Shown here: piece after piece, positions 46,378 to 52,973 of the stretch | How the letters are laid out: every line of letters starts with the position of its first letter | Numbering within the stretch: the first letter of the stretch is position 1 | Notes under the pieces: generated by a model | What the model was told of the DNA's origin: nothing | Databases searched by the model: none | Seen by the model: the letters and a program-made list of their open reading frames with translations, nothing else | Translations under genes and position numbers: made by a program | Source: Candidatus Hydrogenedentota bacterium | GTDB taxonomy: Bacteria; Hydrogenedentota; Hydrogenedentia; Hydrogenedentales; JAEUWI01 | Direction: 5' to 3' | Assembly: GCA_016182605.1 (NCBI GenBank) | Contig: JACPGE010000071.1 | Coordinates: forward strand, 1-64,000 | Length of the DNA stretch: 64,000 bases

Positions 46378-48381
46378 ATGCGTCTATTGAACTGGAAAGC
46401 CGCTGCGACGGCAGCCGCGATGGCCGTCCTCGCGGCCGGCAACGCCACAGGCCAGACTACGGTCCTGTCGGAAACCTGGGAAGCGGGCGCCATCGGCGTC
46501 ATTAACCCCTTCGGCGGCGCCGTCTCTCTGGGAGACGACTTCACCGGGGACAACACTTGGACCGCCGTGGTCCCCACGCAACATGCCGGCACCGGCCCCC
46601 ACATGCTGCACGAAATACTCTCTTTCGGCGGCAGCAAATGGCTCGGATGGCAAAATGACGGCATCGAAAACGCCATCGACACCCAGGCGTACTACGAAGC
46701 CCCACTGGCCTCGTCCTTTGAACTCGGAGACGCAGGAACCGTCACCTTCTCCTTCGATATCGTGCCGAAGGTCATCAGCTCGGGCGGTCGCCGCTCCGCA
46801 ACCTTCCACATCGGCGCGGATGTCGACAACTGTTACCGCTTCCAAATCAATATGCGCTCTGGCGCGGCCGAGCTGCTCACGGTTGGCTCCATCGTCGGCG
46901 GCGTCAATACAGAGTTGGTTTACGGCGCTGCCACCAACTTCGACGACATTTCCGTCGATCAAGTTTACACGGTGACCGCGGTTATCACACCAGGGGCCAC
47001 GGAAACGACCGTAGCGATCGAGTTCGCCGGCGGCGCAACCGTGATCGAGTCCGGGCTCGCCACTTTCAACGCAGCCGAGATGCTGCCCCTCACTACCCAG
47101 ATAGACTACTTCTCCCTGCGCGGCCGCCAACGCACCTACCAGCTCTGGGACAACCTCCTGCTCCAATACACCGAAGCCGGTGGTGAAGGCGAAGGTGAAG
47201 GTGAAGGTGAAGGCGAAGGCGAAGGTGAAGGTGAAGGTGAAGGCGAAGGCGAAGGCGAAGGCGAAGGCGAGGTTGAAACAACTGTGGTCTCGGAAACCTG
47301 GGAAGCGGGCGCCGTCGGCGTGATCAACCCCTTCGGCGGCGCGGTCTCGCTTGGCGATTTCTTCTCCGGCGACAACACCTGGACTGCCGTGACCCCCACG
47401 CTCGACGCCGGCGCCGGCCCCCACATGCTGCACGAGATCCTTTCTTTCGGCGGCAGCAAATGGCTCGGATGGCAAAACAACGGCGTGGAAAACGCCATCG
47501 ACACGCAGTTGTATTATGAAGCGCCCGTGGCCACGCCCTTTCTGCTCGGCGGCGCACAATCCGTCACCTTCTCCTTCGACATCGTGCCCAAGGTCATCGG
47601 CACCGGTGGACGCCGCTCCGCAACCTTCCATATCGGATCAGATATAAACAACTGCTACCGCTTCCAGATCAACCTGCGCTCCGGAGCGGCCGAACTCCTC
47701 ACCGTCGAGTCCATCGGCGGCGGCGTCAGCGAAGAACGCGTCTTCGGCGACCCCAGCAACTTCGACAGCATCGTGGTTGACGGCGTCTACACCTTCACCG
47801 CCGTCATCACGCCCGGCGCGACCGAAACCGCCGTCGCCGTCCAATTCGCCGATGGCGCAACTGTAATCGAGTCCGGTGAAGCCCTCTTCAACGCCGCGCA
47901 GATGCTGCCCCTCTCCACCCAGATCGACTACTTCGCGCTCCGCGCCCGCCAGCGCACCTACCAGCTCTGGGACAACCTCCTCCTGACCTACGCCTCAGTA
48001 GGCGAAATCGGCAACGAAGACGGCAACACCATCATCGCGAGCCACGCGGACGGCTTCGTGGAAGAGGGCGCCCGCTTCACCCTCACCGCGCCCAGTGGCA
48101 GCAACTACCAGTGGAAGAAGTTCAACATACCGTTGGCGGAAGACGCCCCCCGCATCACCGGCGCCACGAGCCGTGTGCTCTCCTTCGACCCCGTGTGGGA
48201 GTCCGATGCGGGCGCCTACTCTGTGGAATACGACGACGGATCCAAAGCCCTCACCGAATCCGCGCCCTACTTCGTGAACGTGTTGCCCCCCGGTTCCCTG
48301 CCCGTGGCCGGCCTTGCGGGCCTCGCAGCCCTCACCACGGCGCTCACCGCCGCAATGATCCTGCGCCGCCGCAACGTCTGA
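46378..48381 (+). CDS. Tandemly duplicated surface protein with long (GE)15 linker, Ig-like domain and sorting-like C-terminus
   Basis: A 667-aa secreted protein. Signal peptide MRLLNWKAAATAAAMAVLAAGNATG; GAAGGAG upstream fixes the start. Two near-identical domains follow, about 24-265 and 300-540, each starting TVLSETWEAGA or TVVSETWEAGA and containing LHEILSFGGSKWLGWQN and RRSATFHIG. The linker of 15 Gly-Glu units between them is encoded by (GAAGGY)n. Residues about 550-640 form an Ig-like domain (NYQWKKFNIPLAEDAPRI, SDAGAYSVEY). The C-terminus LPVAGLAGLAALTTA plus LRRRNV resembles a sorting signal. It lies 77 bp after the pseudopilin. The ligand or role is unknown. Confidence 0.85.
   Translation: MRLLNWKAAATAAAMAVLAAGNATGQTTVLSETWEAGAIGVINPFGGAVSLGDDFTGDNTWTAVVPTQHAGTGPHMLHEILSFGGSKWLGWQNDGIENAIDTQAYYEAPLASSFELGDAGTVTFSFDIVPKVISSGGRRSATFHIGADVDNCYRFQINMRSGAAELLTVGSIVGGVNTELVYGAATNFDDISVDQVYTVTAVITPGATETTVAIEFAGGATVIESGLATFNAAEMLPLTTQIDYFSLRGRQRTYQLWDNLLLQYTEAGGEGEGEGEGEGEGEGEGEGEGEGEGEGEGEVETTVVSETWEAGAVGVINPFGGAVSLGDFFSGDNTWTAVTPTLDAGAGPHMLHEILSFGGSKWLGWQNNGVENAIDTQLYYEAPVATPFLLGGAQSVTFSFDIVPKVIGTGGRRSATFHIGSDINNCYRFQINLRSGAAELLTVESIGGGVSEERVFGDPSNFDSIVVDGVYTFTAVITPGATETAVAVQFADGATVIESGEALFNAAQMLPLSTQIDYFALRARQRTYQLWDNLLLTYASVGEIGNEDGNTIIASHADGFVEEGARFTLTAPSGSNYQWKKFNIPLAEDAPRITGATSRVLSFDPVWESDAGAYSVEYDDGSKALTESAPYFVNVLPPGSLPVAGLAGLAALTTALTAAMILRRRNV
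47185..47271 (+). repeat. Coding hexanucleotide repeat (GAAGGY)n
   Basis: Eighty-seven bases of GAAGGC/GAAGGT units encode Gly-Glu pairs. The order of the C- and T-ending units shows a 30-base higher-order unit present twice (GGT x3 then GGC x2), which suggests growth by slippage or unequal crossover. Copy number is likely to vary between strains. Confidence 0.85.
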
Positions 48382-48420
48382 CCAATGCACGACTAAAAAC
48401 GGAACAGCCCACCACACACT

Positions 48421-48447
48421 GCGGCCGGTCCCCTCAGGACCGGCCGC
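48421..48447 (+). terminator. Strong GC-rich hairpin terminator
   Basis: GCGGCCGGTCC (48421-48431) pairs perfectly with GGACCGGCCGC (48437-48447) over 11 bp with a five-base loop, 40 bp after the surface-protein stop. Confidence 0.75.
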
Positions 48448-48590
48448 GCCTCATTTCACAACATTCGCCCATCCACGCCCCGGCGCCCCCAATCTCTGCT
48501 GGGATCGTCGAGTTGCGCTCGGCATGTCCCCTCGCAATCGTCCAAAATGATATCTCCAGGCCAAGCACAAATATCGTGGCACAATTACAG

Positions 48591-48666
48591 CTAGCCCGGA
48601 TATTTCACCACGTTGCCAATCCGAATGCGATCCGGAAGCCGCAAAATGGTGAAATATCCGGGCTAG
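48591..48666. repeat. 3'-end inverted-repeat element, copy 2 (best preserved)
   Basis: CTAGCCCGGATATTTCACCA (48591-48610) is a perfect 20-bp inverted match to 48647-48666, with a 36-base centre. The same element at 74-138 and 38952-39023 shares ATTTCACC, the spacer word GCCAATCCGAAT (copies 1 and 2) and the outer CCCG box. On the minus strand its outer end supplies the TAG stop of the phosphatase-family gene. Confidence 0.85.
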
Positions 48667-50078
48667 ACGCCGGCACGGCGCTTGAGCAGGGCCTCGAATT
48701 GTTTGATTCGGGTGTCGAAGAAACTGAGGAGTTTCTTGTGGAGCGTGGCGTTGGAGGCGGCAATCATGGACTGGAAATTGGCCTCCGTGCTGTCGAGGAG
48801 CAGCACATCGTCGAACTTTTTGCCGTAGGCGTTGGTGACGATGCAGCCGGATTCCTCGGCGATGAGGCAGGCGGCGGCGAGATCGTAGGGGGCCATGCCG
48901 AGCACGCTGCCGCGTCCGGCATTGATGAAGTGATCGCGCACGAGTTCGGGGATGTCTTTGAGGTAGCGGCCGGCGAAATCGACGCAGGCGTCTTGCTGGC
49001 CGGTGACGAGGCGGGTGAGGCTGTAGGCCGTGGCGTTGCACGCGAAGAAGCCGCCCTTGAGGCTCGTGAGGTCGATGAGGCGCGCGGCGGTCGGGAAGAT
49101 CAGTTCCGCGGGCCGTGCGGGCACGGTCATGGACCAAGTGACCGATTCCAGGTTGCTGTTGTCGCTCAGCTTGGGTTTCCGGAAATGTTCCTGTTCGAAA
49201 ATCTTTGCGCCCTTGCCCCGCTCTGCATAGAAGGTGCGGCCGGACATGATTTCCATGACGCAGGCATTGTCCACGTCGGCGATGCGGGGGCGCTCAATGA
49301 TGCGGGTGCTGGCGATGGAGACGACGCAGCCTTCGAAGCCGCTCTTGGCGGCCCGGGTGCCGTCGATGGGATCGACGATGAGGAGGTGGCGGGGCTGCAC
49401 GTTGGAGAAGGTGGAGTAGCCCGCGTCCTCCGAGTAGTAGGCGACGGGGGCGCGCTCGTTTTTCAGGTGCTGGAGGAGCGCCTTCTCGGCCACGCGATCG
49501 ATTTCAAAGGTGGCGTCGCCGCTGACGGCATGGCCCACAATTTCACCGCCCTTGGCCTGGCGCACATAGGGCTCGATGGCGGCCTTGATGGCCGTGGCGA
49601 CGTCAAAGAGGAACTGGCGGGAAAGCACCTTGCCCTGGGGCACCTGTGCCACCGTCTTGGCGGGAGCCACCTTGACAGCGCTCTTCGCCGGAAGCGGTTT
49701 GGGCTTCGCAACCGGGGTTTCGGCTGCCGGTTCCACCACTTTGCTTATAGGAACGGTCTTGGCAGGAATATTCTTTTTCTCGACCACGTTCGACTTCGCC
49801 ACAACTTTTTTCTTTTCTTTCACAATTTTTGTACTGTCTGGACGCTTGGGTTTCGCCGGCTTCTTGGGGGCGCTTTTCTTGGAAGCGGCCTTGGGGACCG
49901 CCTTGGCTTTGGGCTTCGGCTTAGCCGCTTTGGCTTTGGGTTTCGCCTTTGGCTTTGACTTTGGAGCCGGTTTTGCCTTGGACTTTGGCTTTGCTTTGGG
50001 CGCTGCCTTGGGTTTGGCCCCAGACTTCGCTTTGGCTACCGGTTTTTTCGCGCTCTTTACCACCTTCTTCGCTACCAT
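48663..50078 (-). CDS. Inositol-monophosphatase-family protein with histone-H1-like Lys/Ala/Pro-rich N-terminus
   Basis: A 471-aa protein with two very different halves. Residues 1-150 are Lys/Ala/Pro-rich with many PKAK/AKPK repeats, like histone H1 or AlgP-type tails, and probably bind DNA, RNA or polyanions. Residues 155-471 are an inositol-monophosphatase/FBPase-family domain with metal-binding YYSEDAG (214-220), DPIDGT (236-241) and MAPYDLAAAC (near 405, third metal aspartate). The likely reaction is Mg-dependent hydrolysis of a sugar, inositol or nucleotide 3'-phosphate. The start at MVAKK has GAGG upstream. Such a fusion is unusual. Its strand composition differs from the genes to the left. 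Confidence 0.85.
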   Translation of the reverse strand: MVAKKVVKSAKKPVAKAKSGAKPKAAPKAKPKSKAKPAPKSKPKAKPKAKAAKPKPKAKAVPKAASKKSAPKKPAKPKRPDSTKIVKEKKKVVAKSNVVEKKNIPAKTVPISKVVEPAAETPVAKPKPLPAKSAVKVAPAKTVAQVPQGKVLSRQFLFDVATAIKAAIEPYVRQAKGGEIVGHAVSGDATFEIDRVAEKALLQHLKNERAPVAYYSEDAGYSTFSNVQPRHLLIVDPIDGTRAAKSGFEGCVVSIASTRIIERPRIADVDNACVMEIMSGRTFYAERGKGAKIFEQEHFRKPKLSDNSNLESVTWSMTVPARPAELIFPTAARLIDLTSLKGGFFACNATAYSLTRLVTGQQDACVDFAGRYLKDIPELVRDHFINAGRGSVLGMAPYDLAAACLIAEESGCIVTNAYGKKFDDVLLLDSTEANFQSMIAASNATLHKKLLSFFDTRIKQFEALLKRRAGV

Positions 50079-50931
50079 AATCGCCTCTCGTCCCAGTGCT
50101 GGCACCTCCCCAGAGGGCGGAGGCGCGACCCAGAAGCAGCTTGCATCAGGCAGAAAACAAAACCCATGTCTTCAGAACCTCATCCTCCAGCATAGGAATA
50201 GACCGTCCCCCGAAAGAGGGCGCCAAAAACTAATCTTTTGGATGAGGTTCGGGAATTTAAATGCTTGCTATCAAGCAAGATATGAAAAACGCGACGCAGG
50301 GGAGAATGCCCGGAGTGTTCGAACAGTGGGCAATAGCATCCAGCAGCACAGGGCGATGCAGCAGGGAGAATGGCGACGCGGCAGCGATTGTTGAGCAGTA
50401 TCGGCATGGGCTTAAGCATCCTTGCGCCGACTATCGCAACGTATACTGAGAATTCATCGCACTCCGCCACTAATGGCCAATAATTAACCCACCCATCTCC
50501 GAACAGCGGCAGTTTATCAGGTTGTTTGAAATAAGTCCAGTGTTTTCCAAGGCTTAAAGCGGCTCGATACCCTGCGGGCCCCCGCCCTTGGCCCTGTACA
50601 GACTTCAGCGCAATAGGAGAAAAGGGCCAAAACCACCTGAATTAGAGGCCGCCCAAATTCGTTAACGATCTTACGCCAAGATCCCGTACACAAGCTTGTC
50701 GTTGCGTTGAAAATAAACCCGATTGAAAATACATGGAGTACGAAGGCGACGAATGTTGCGGGCCGCAAAGCATCGTATCGATCGGCAACGAATTGAATGC
50801 ACGAATCCCACACGGTGAGTTGCTGTTCCGAATTTTCGCGCAGGATGCATCTTCCTCTTGTGTACTTGAGGAGCGACGCACCGAAGGCGATGCAGAAGCG
50901 ACGCAAGCGTGCGCGATGAAGTGCAAGCAGA
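50079..50931. other. Large intergenic region, AT-richer, structured
   Basis: An 853-bp gap between two minus-strand genes. It is visibly AT-richer than its neighbours. It holds a foldable element at 50175-50250 and a small hairpin CTTGCT-atca-AGCAAG at 50264-50279. Short open frames here show no family resemblance or ribosome-binding sites. No recognisable mobile-element remains are seen. Confidence 0.5.
50175..50250 (-). ncRNA. Candidate structured RNA or leader element
   Basis: GAACCTCATCC (50250-50240 on the minus strand) pairs perfectly with GGATGAGGTTC at the other end (50185-50175). The arms enclose two possible inner hairpins: CCAAAA/TTTTGG, sharing two bases with the outer stem, and CCCTC/GGGGG with loop TTTC. 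On the minus strand it would be in the leader of the phosphatase-family gene, about 97 bp before its start. The + strand folds similarly. No known RNA family is recognised. Confidence 0.35.
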
Positions 50932-51339
50932 TCATGTGCTGGCGATGTGTTGCGTGCTTGTATCGGTTTTCGGCGGAATCATGTACCGGCATGCCCAAAC
51001 GATCAGTAGAAACTGAAGCGGGATGCGCACCCAAAGCAAGGCATAGGGTATGTTTGCAAAACGATCTTCGGCGTGGATAATCATGTCGACATGCACAAGG
51101 AAGAACCCAACGAGCATCAGCACGATACCCCAGGCGGCCAGGCGCCGTGTCGCCGGGATAAGCAGCCCGGCACCGCCCAGAATTTCCGTCACCCCGGTGA
51201 ACTGCACCCAAAACAGCGGATTGGGAATGTAAAGGGGCATGATGTTGAGGTAGAAGTCTGGATTGCGGAAATGGTTTATGCCTAATGCCACGTACATAAT
51301 GGCCATGAGGATCATCAGCCCTGTTTTCAGCCACGCCAT
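50932..51339 (-). CDS. DoxX-like membrane protein
   Basis: A 135-aa protein with four predicted helices: LMILMAIMYVALGINHF, WVQFTGVTEILGGAGLLI, LAAWGIVLMLVGFFLVHVDM and LLWVRIPLQFLLIVWACRYMI. The opening NHFRNPDFYLNIMPLYIPNP is typical of the DoxX-like (SURF4/MauE clan) group. These proteins sit in the inner membrane and are linked to redox stress, but a reaction has not been assigned. The start is supported by GGGAGA upstream. It lies divergent from the methyltransferase gene. Confidence 0.85.
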   Translation of the reverse strand: MAWLKTGLMILMAIMYVALGINHFRNPDFYLNIMPLYIPNPLFWVQFTGVTEILGGAGLLIPATRRLAAWGIVLMLVGFFLVHVDMIIHAEDRFANIPYALLWVRIPLQFLLIVWACRYMIPPKTDTSTQHIAST

Positions 51340-51450
51340 GGAAAGTCTCCCTTTCGTCGGTTGATTACGGCTGCCCAAGCTGCTATTACTGTCCCGGTTT
51401 CCATCCGGACCTGCCCCATACTCTACCTGAACGGCGAAAAAGTCAATCCC

Positions 51451-52440
51451 ATGTTTGAAAGCAACGAACCCGGAAGCATCGATGCCGCACCGCCGTCGCC
51501 GGCACTGGATTGTGTGCATTGCGCCGATTGCATTGAGTTGCTTCCCGCCTACCCGGAGCACTTTTTCTCCGTGTGCGTCACCGACCCGCCATACAACTAC
51601 GAGATTGCGGGGCACGCGTGGGACGAGGCTGAGATAGCGCGGCGGGTGGGGCGCGTTCAAGAATCCTCAACGCTGGTCAAACACATGCCCTATGGCAGCG
51701 GGCTTGCCGGCGGTGTGCGAAACGCGCGCTGGTATGAGCGCAACCGGGCGAACGTGCTTGCATACGCCGCCTGGTGCGAGTCATGGGGGCGCGCGGTCTT
51801 TCGTGTGTTGCGGCCGGGCGGCTTTTTGCTGGTCTTCAACAGCAACCGGACGGTGGCGCAGGTGCAGGTGGCCATGGAGTCGAGCGGGTTCTATCCCCGC
51901 GATTTGCTGGTGTGGCGGCGTCACGCGGGAATTCCCCGGGGCTATAACCATGCCAACGCATTGCGGCGGCGCGCACCGGACGAGGCGGCGGCGTGGCAAG
52001 GCTGGCAGAGCTGCTTCATGAACGGCTGGGAAGCGGTGCTGTTGTTGCAGAAGCCCCTGCACAACAATTACGCGCAGACCCTGGCGGAATCGGGTGTGGG
52101 ACTCTTGCAGGTGCAGGATGAAGACGGCGCTTTCCGCAGTAACATCCTCGAAGGGTTCAAGAAGAGCCCCGAGGAACGGACGCTGGATCATCTCACGGTG
52201 AAGCCGCTGTCGCTGGTGCGCCATTTACTCGAGTGCACCTTACCGCCCGGAGGCGGCCATATCGTGCTCGACCCATTTGCAGGCAGTGGCACCACGTGTG
52301 TGGCGGCGCGGGAATTGGGCCACCGCTTTGTGGGGGTGGAGCGGGAGTCGAAGCACTGCGAACTCGCGCGGAAACGCCTGGAGGAAAAAAAAGGAAATCG
52401 CGGAAGCGGCGAGGTTGACGGCTTCGCTGGTCGGGTCTAG
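51451..52440 (+). CDS. Orphan DNA N4-cytosine/N6-adenine methyltransferase
   Basis: A 329-aa amino-methyltransferase. The catalytic motif IV is VTDPPYNYEIAG (DPPY 45-48). The S-adenosylmethionine motif I is DPFAGSGTTCVAARELGHRFVG (FAGSGTT 276-282), coming after motif IV, so the motif order is beta-class. The middle has WGRAVFRVLRPGGFLLVFNSNR, typical of the family. The start at MFESNE precedes the family core; a TTG start 90 bases upstream is possible but weaker. No restriction endonuclease, specificity subunit or toxin is adjacent. It could be a solitary regulatory or phage-derived enzyme. Confidence 0.9.
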   Translation: MFESNEPGSIDAAPPSPALDCVHCADCIELLPAYPEHFFSVCVTDPPYNYEIAGHAWDEAEIARRVGRVQESSTLVKHMPYGSGLAGGVRNARWYERNRANVLAYAAWCESWGRAVFRVLRPGGFLLVFNSNRTVAQVQVAMESSGFYPRDLLVWRRHAGIPRGYNHANALRRRAPDEAAAWQGWQSCFMNGWEAVLLLQKPLHNNYAQTLAESGVGLLQVQDEDGAFRSNILEGFKKSPEERTLDHLTVKPLSLVRHLLECTLPPGGGHIVLDPFAGSGTTCVAARELGHRFVGVERESKHCELARKRLEEKKGNRGSGEVDGFAGRV

Positions 52441-52973
52441 ACCGGTGAACGGTCCGTATTGATCCTGTTCGGGACCCTGGCAAAGTCTCAGCAGAACATG
52501 CTACTTCCGCGTACTTCCTGAGGGCAGAGTTGAATCGGGTATCCGGCAACACTGTCCAGGATAAGGCGCCTTAAGCGCCTCCCACGTCCACAGGAGTGGA
52601 AAAGGTCCGATACCGGCGATCTCAACGGTGCCTATGTCCAGCGGCGTTGCGGACCGGCTCCGGGCCGGCCGCGCTAACCTCCGCGGTGCAGAGCGGCGTT
52701 GCGCAACGAGACCGGAAGAAACCGGCCGCTTGCGCGAAGCACCGCTTCATGCGGCGGCGTTGCGTTCCGTGCGCCAGCCAATGCCGGCCGGTTTTCGTCA
52801 ACAACCGCCACCGGTGTCCAACCCACGGGTGCCGCATGTTCTGCGCGGACCGATCCTTAGTGTTGCCACATGTGGACTCGCCGCATGCCTGCAACCCGTC
52901 GTTGCTGGACTCAACAGAATTTTACCACGGAAACAGGGGCTTGCCAAGCAAAAAACGCCGAAACATTCCCGCG
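52441..52973. other. Intergenic region with degenerate tandem repeats
   Basis: A 533-bp gap. It has a hairpin AGGCGC-cttaa-GCGCCT at 52564-52580 that may end the methyltransferase transcript. Three degenerate repeats of about 52-61 bp start at 52641. No gene is supported in either strand. Confidence 0.5.
52641..52812. repeat. Three degenerate tandem repeats
   Basis: GCGGCGTTGCG occurs exactly at 52641-52651, 52693-52703 and 52754-52764. Each copy is followed 13-18 bases later by an (A/G)CCGGCCG block. Outside these two anchors the units diverge. There are no identical spacers, so this is not a CRISPR array. Confidence 0.55.

Noticed and set aside
47185-47271. Non-coding microsatellite
   Set aside because: It lies in frame within a signal-peptide-bearing protein and encodes a known type of Gly-Glu linker, so it is coding.
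48382-48662. Chromosomal origin of replication at the skew switch
   Set aside because: I found no clear DnaA boxes and no dnaA, dnaN, gidA or parAB nearby. A skew change alone also fits a rearrangement or assembly join, so I report only the switch.
50517-50906. Possible small membrane protein gene in the 853-bp gap
   Set aside because: No ribosome-binding site, no family resemblance and atypical codon use; left as non-coding.
52641-52812. CRISPR array
   Set aside because: Only an 11-base anchor is shared, repeats are degenerate, spacing varies and no cas genes are seen.
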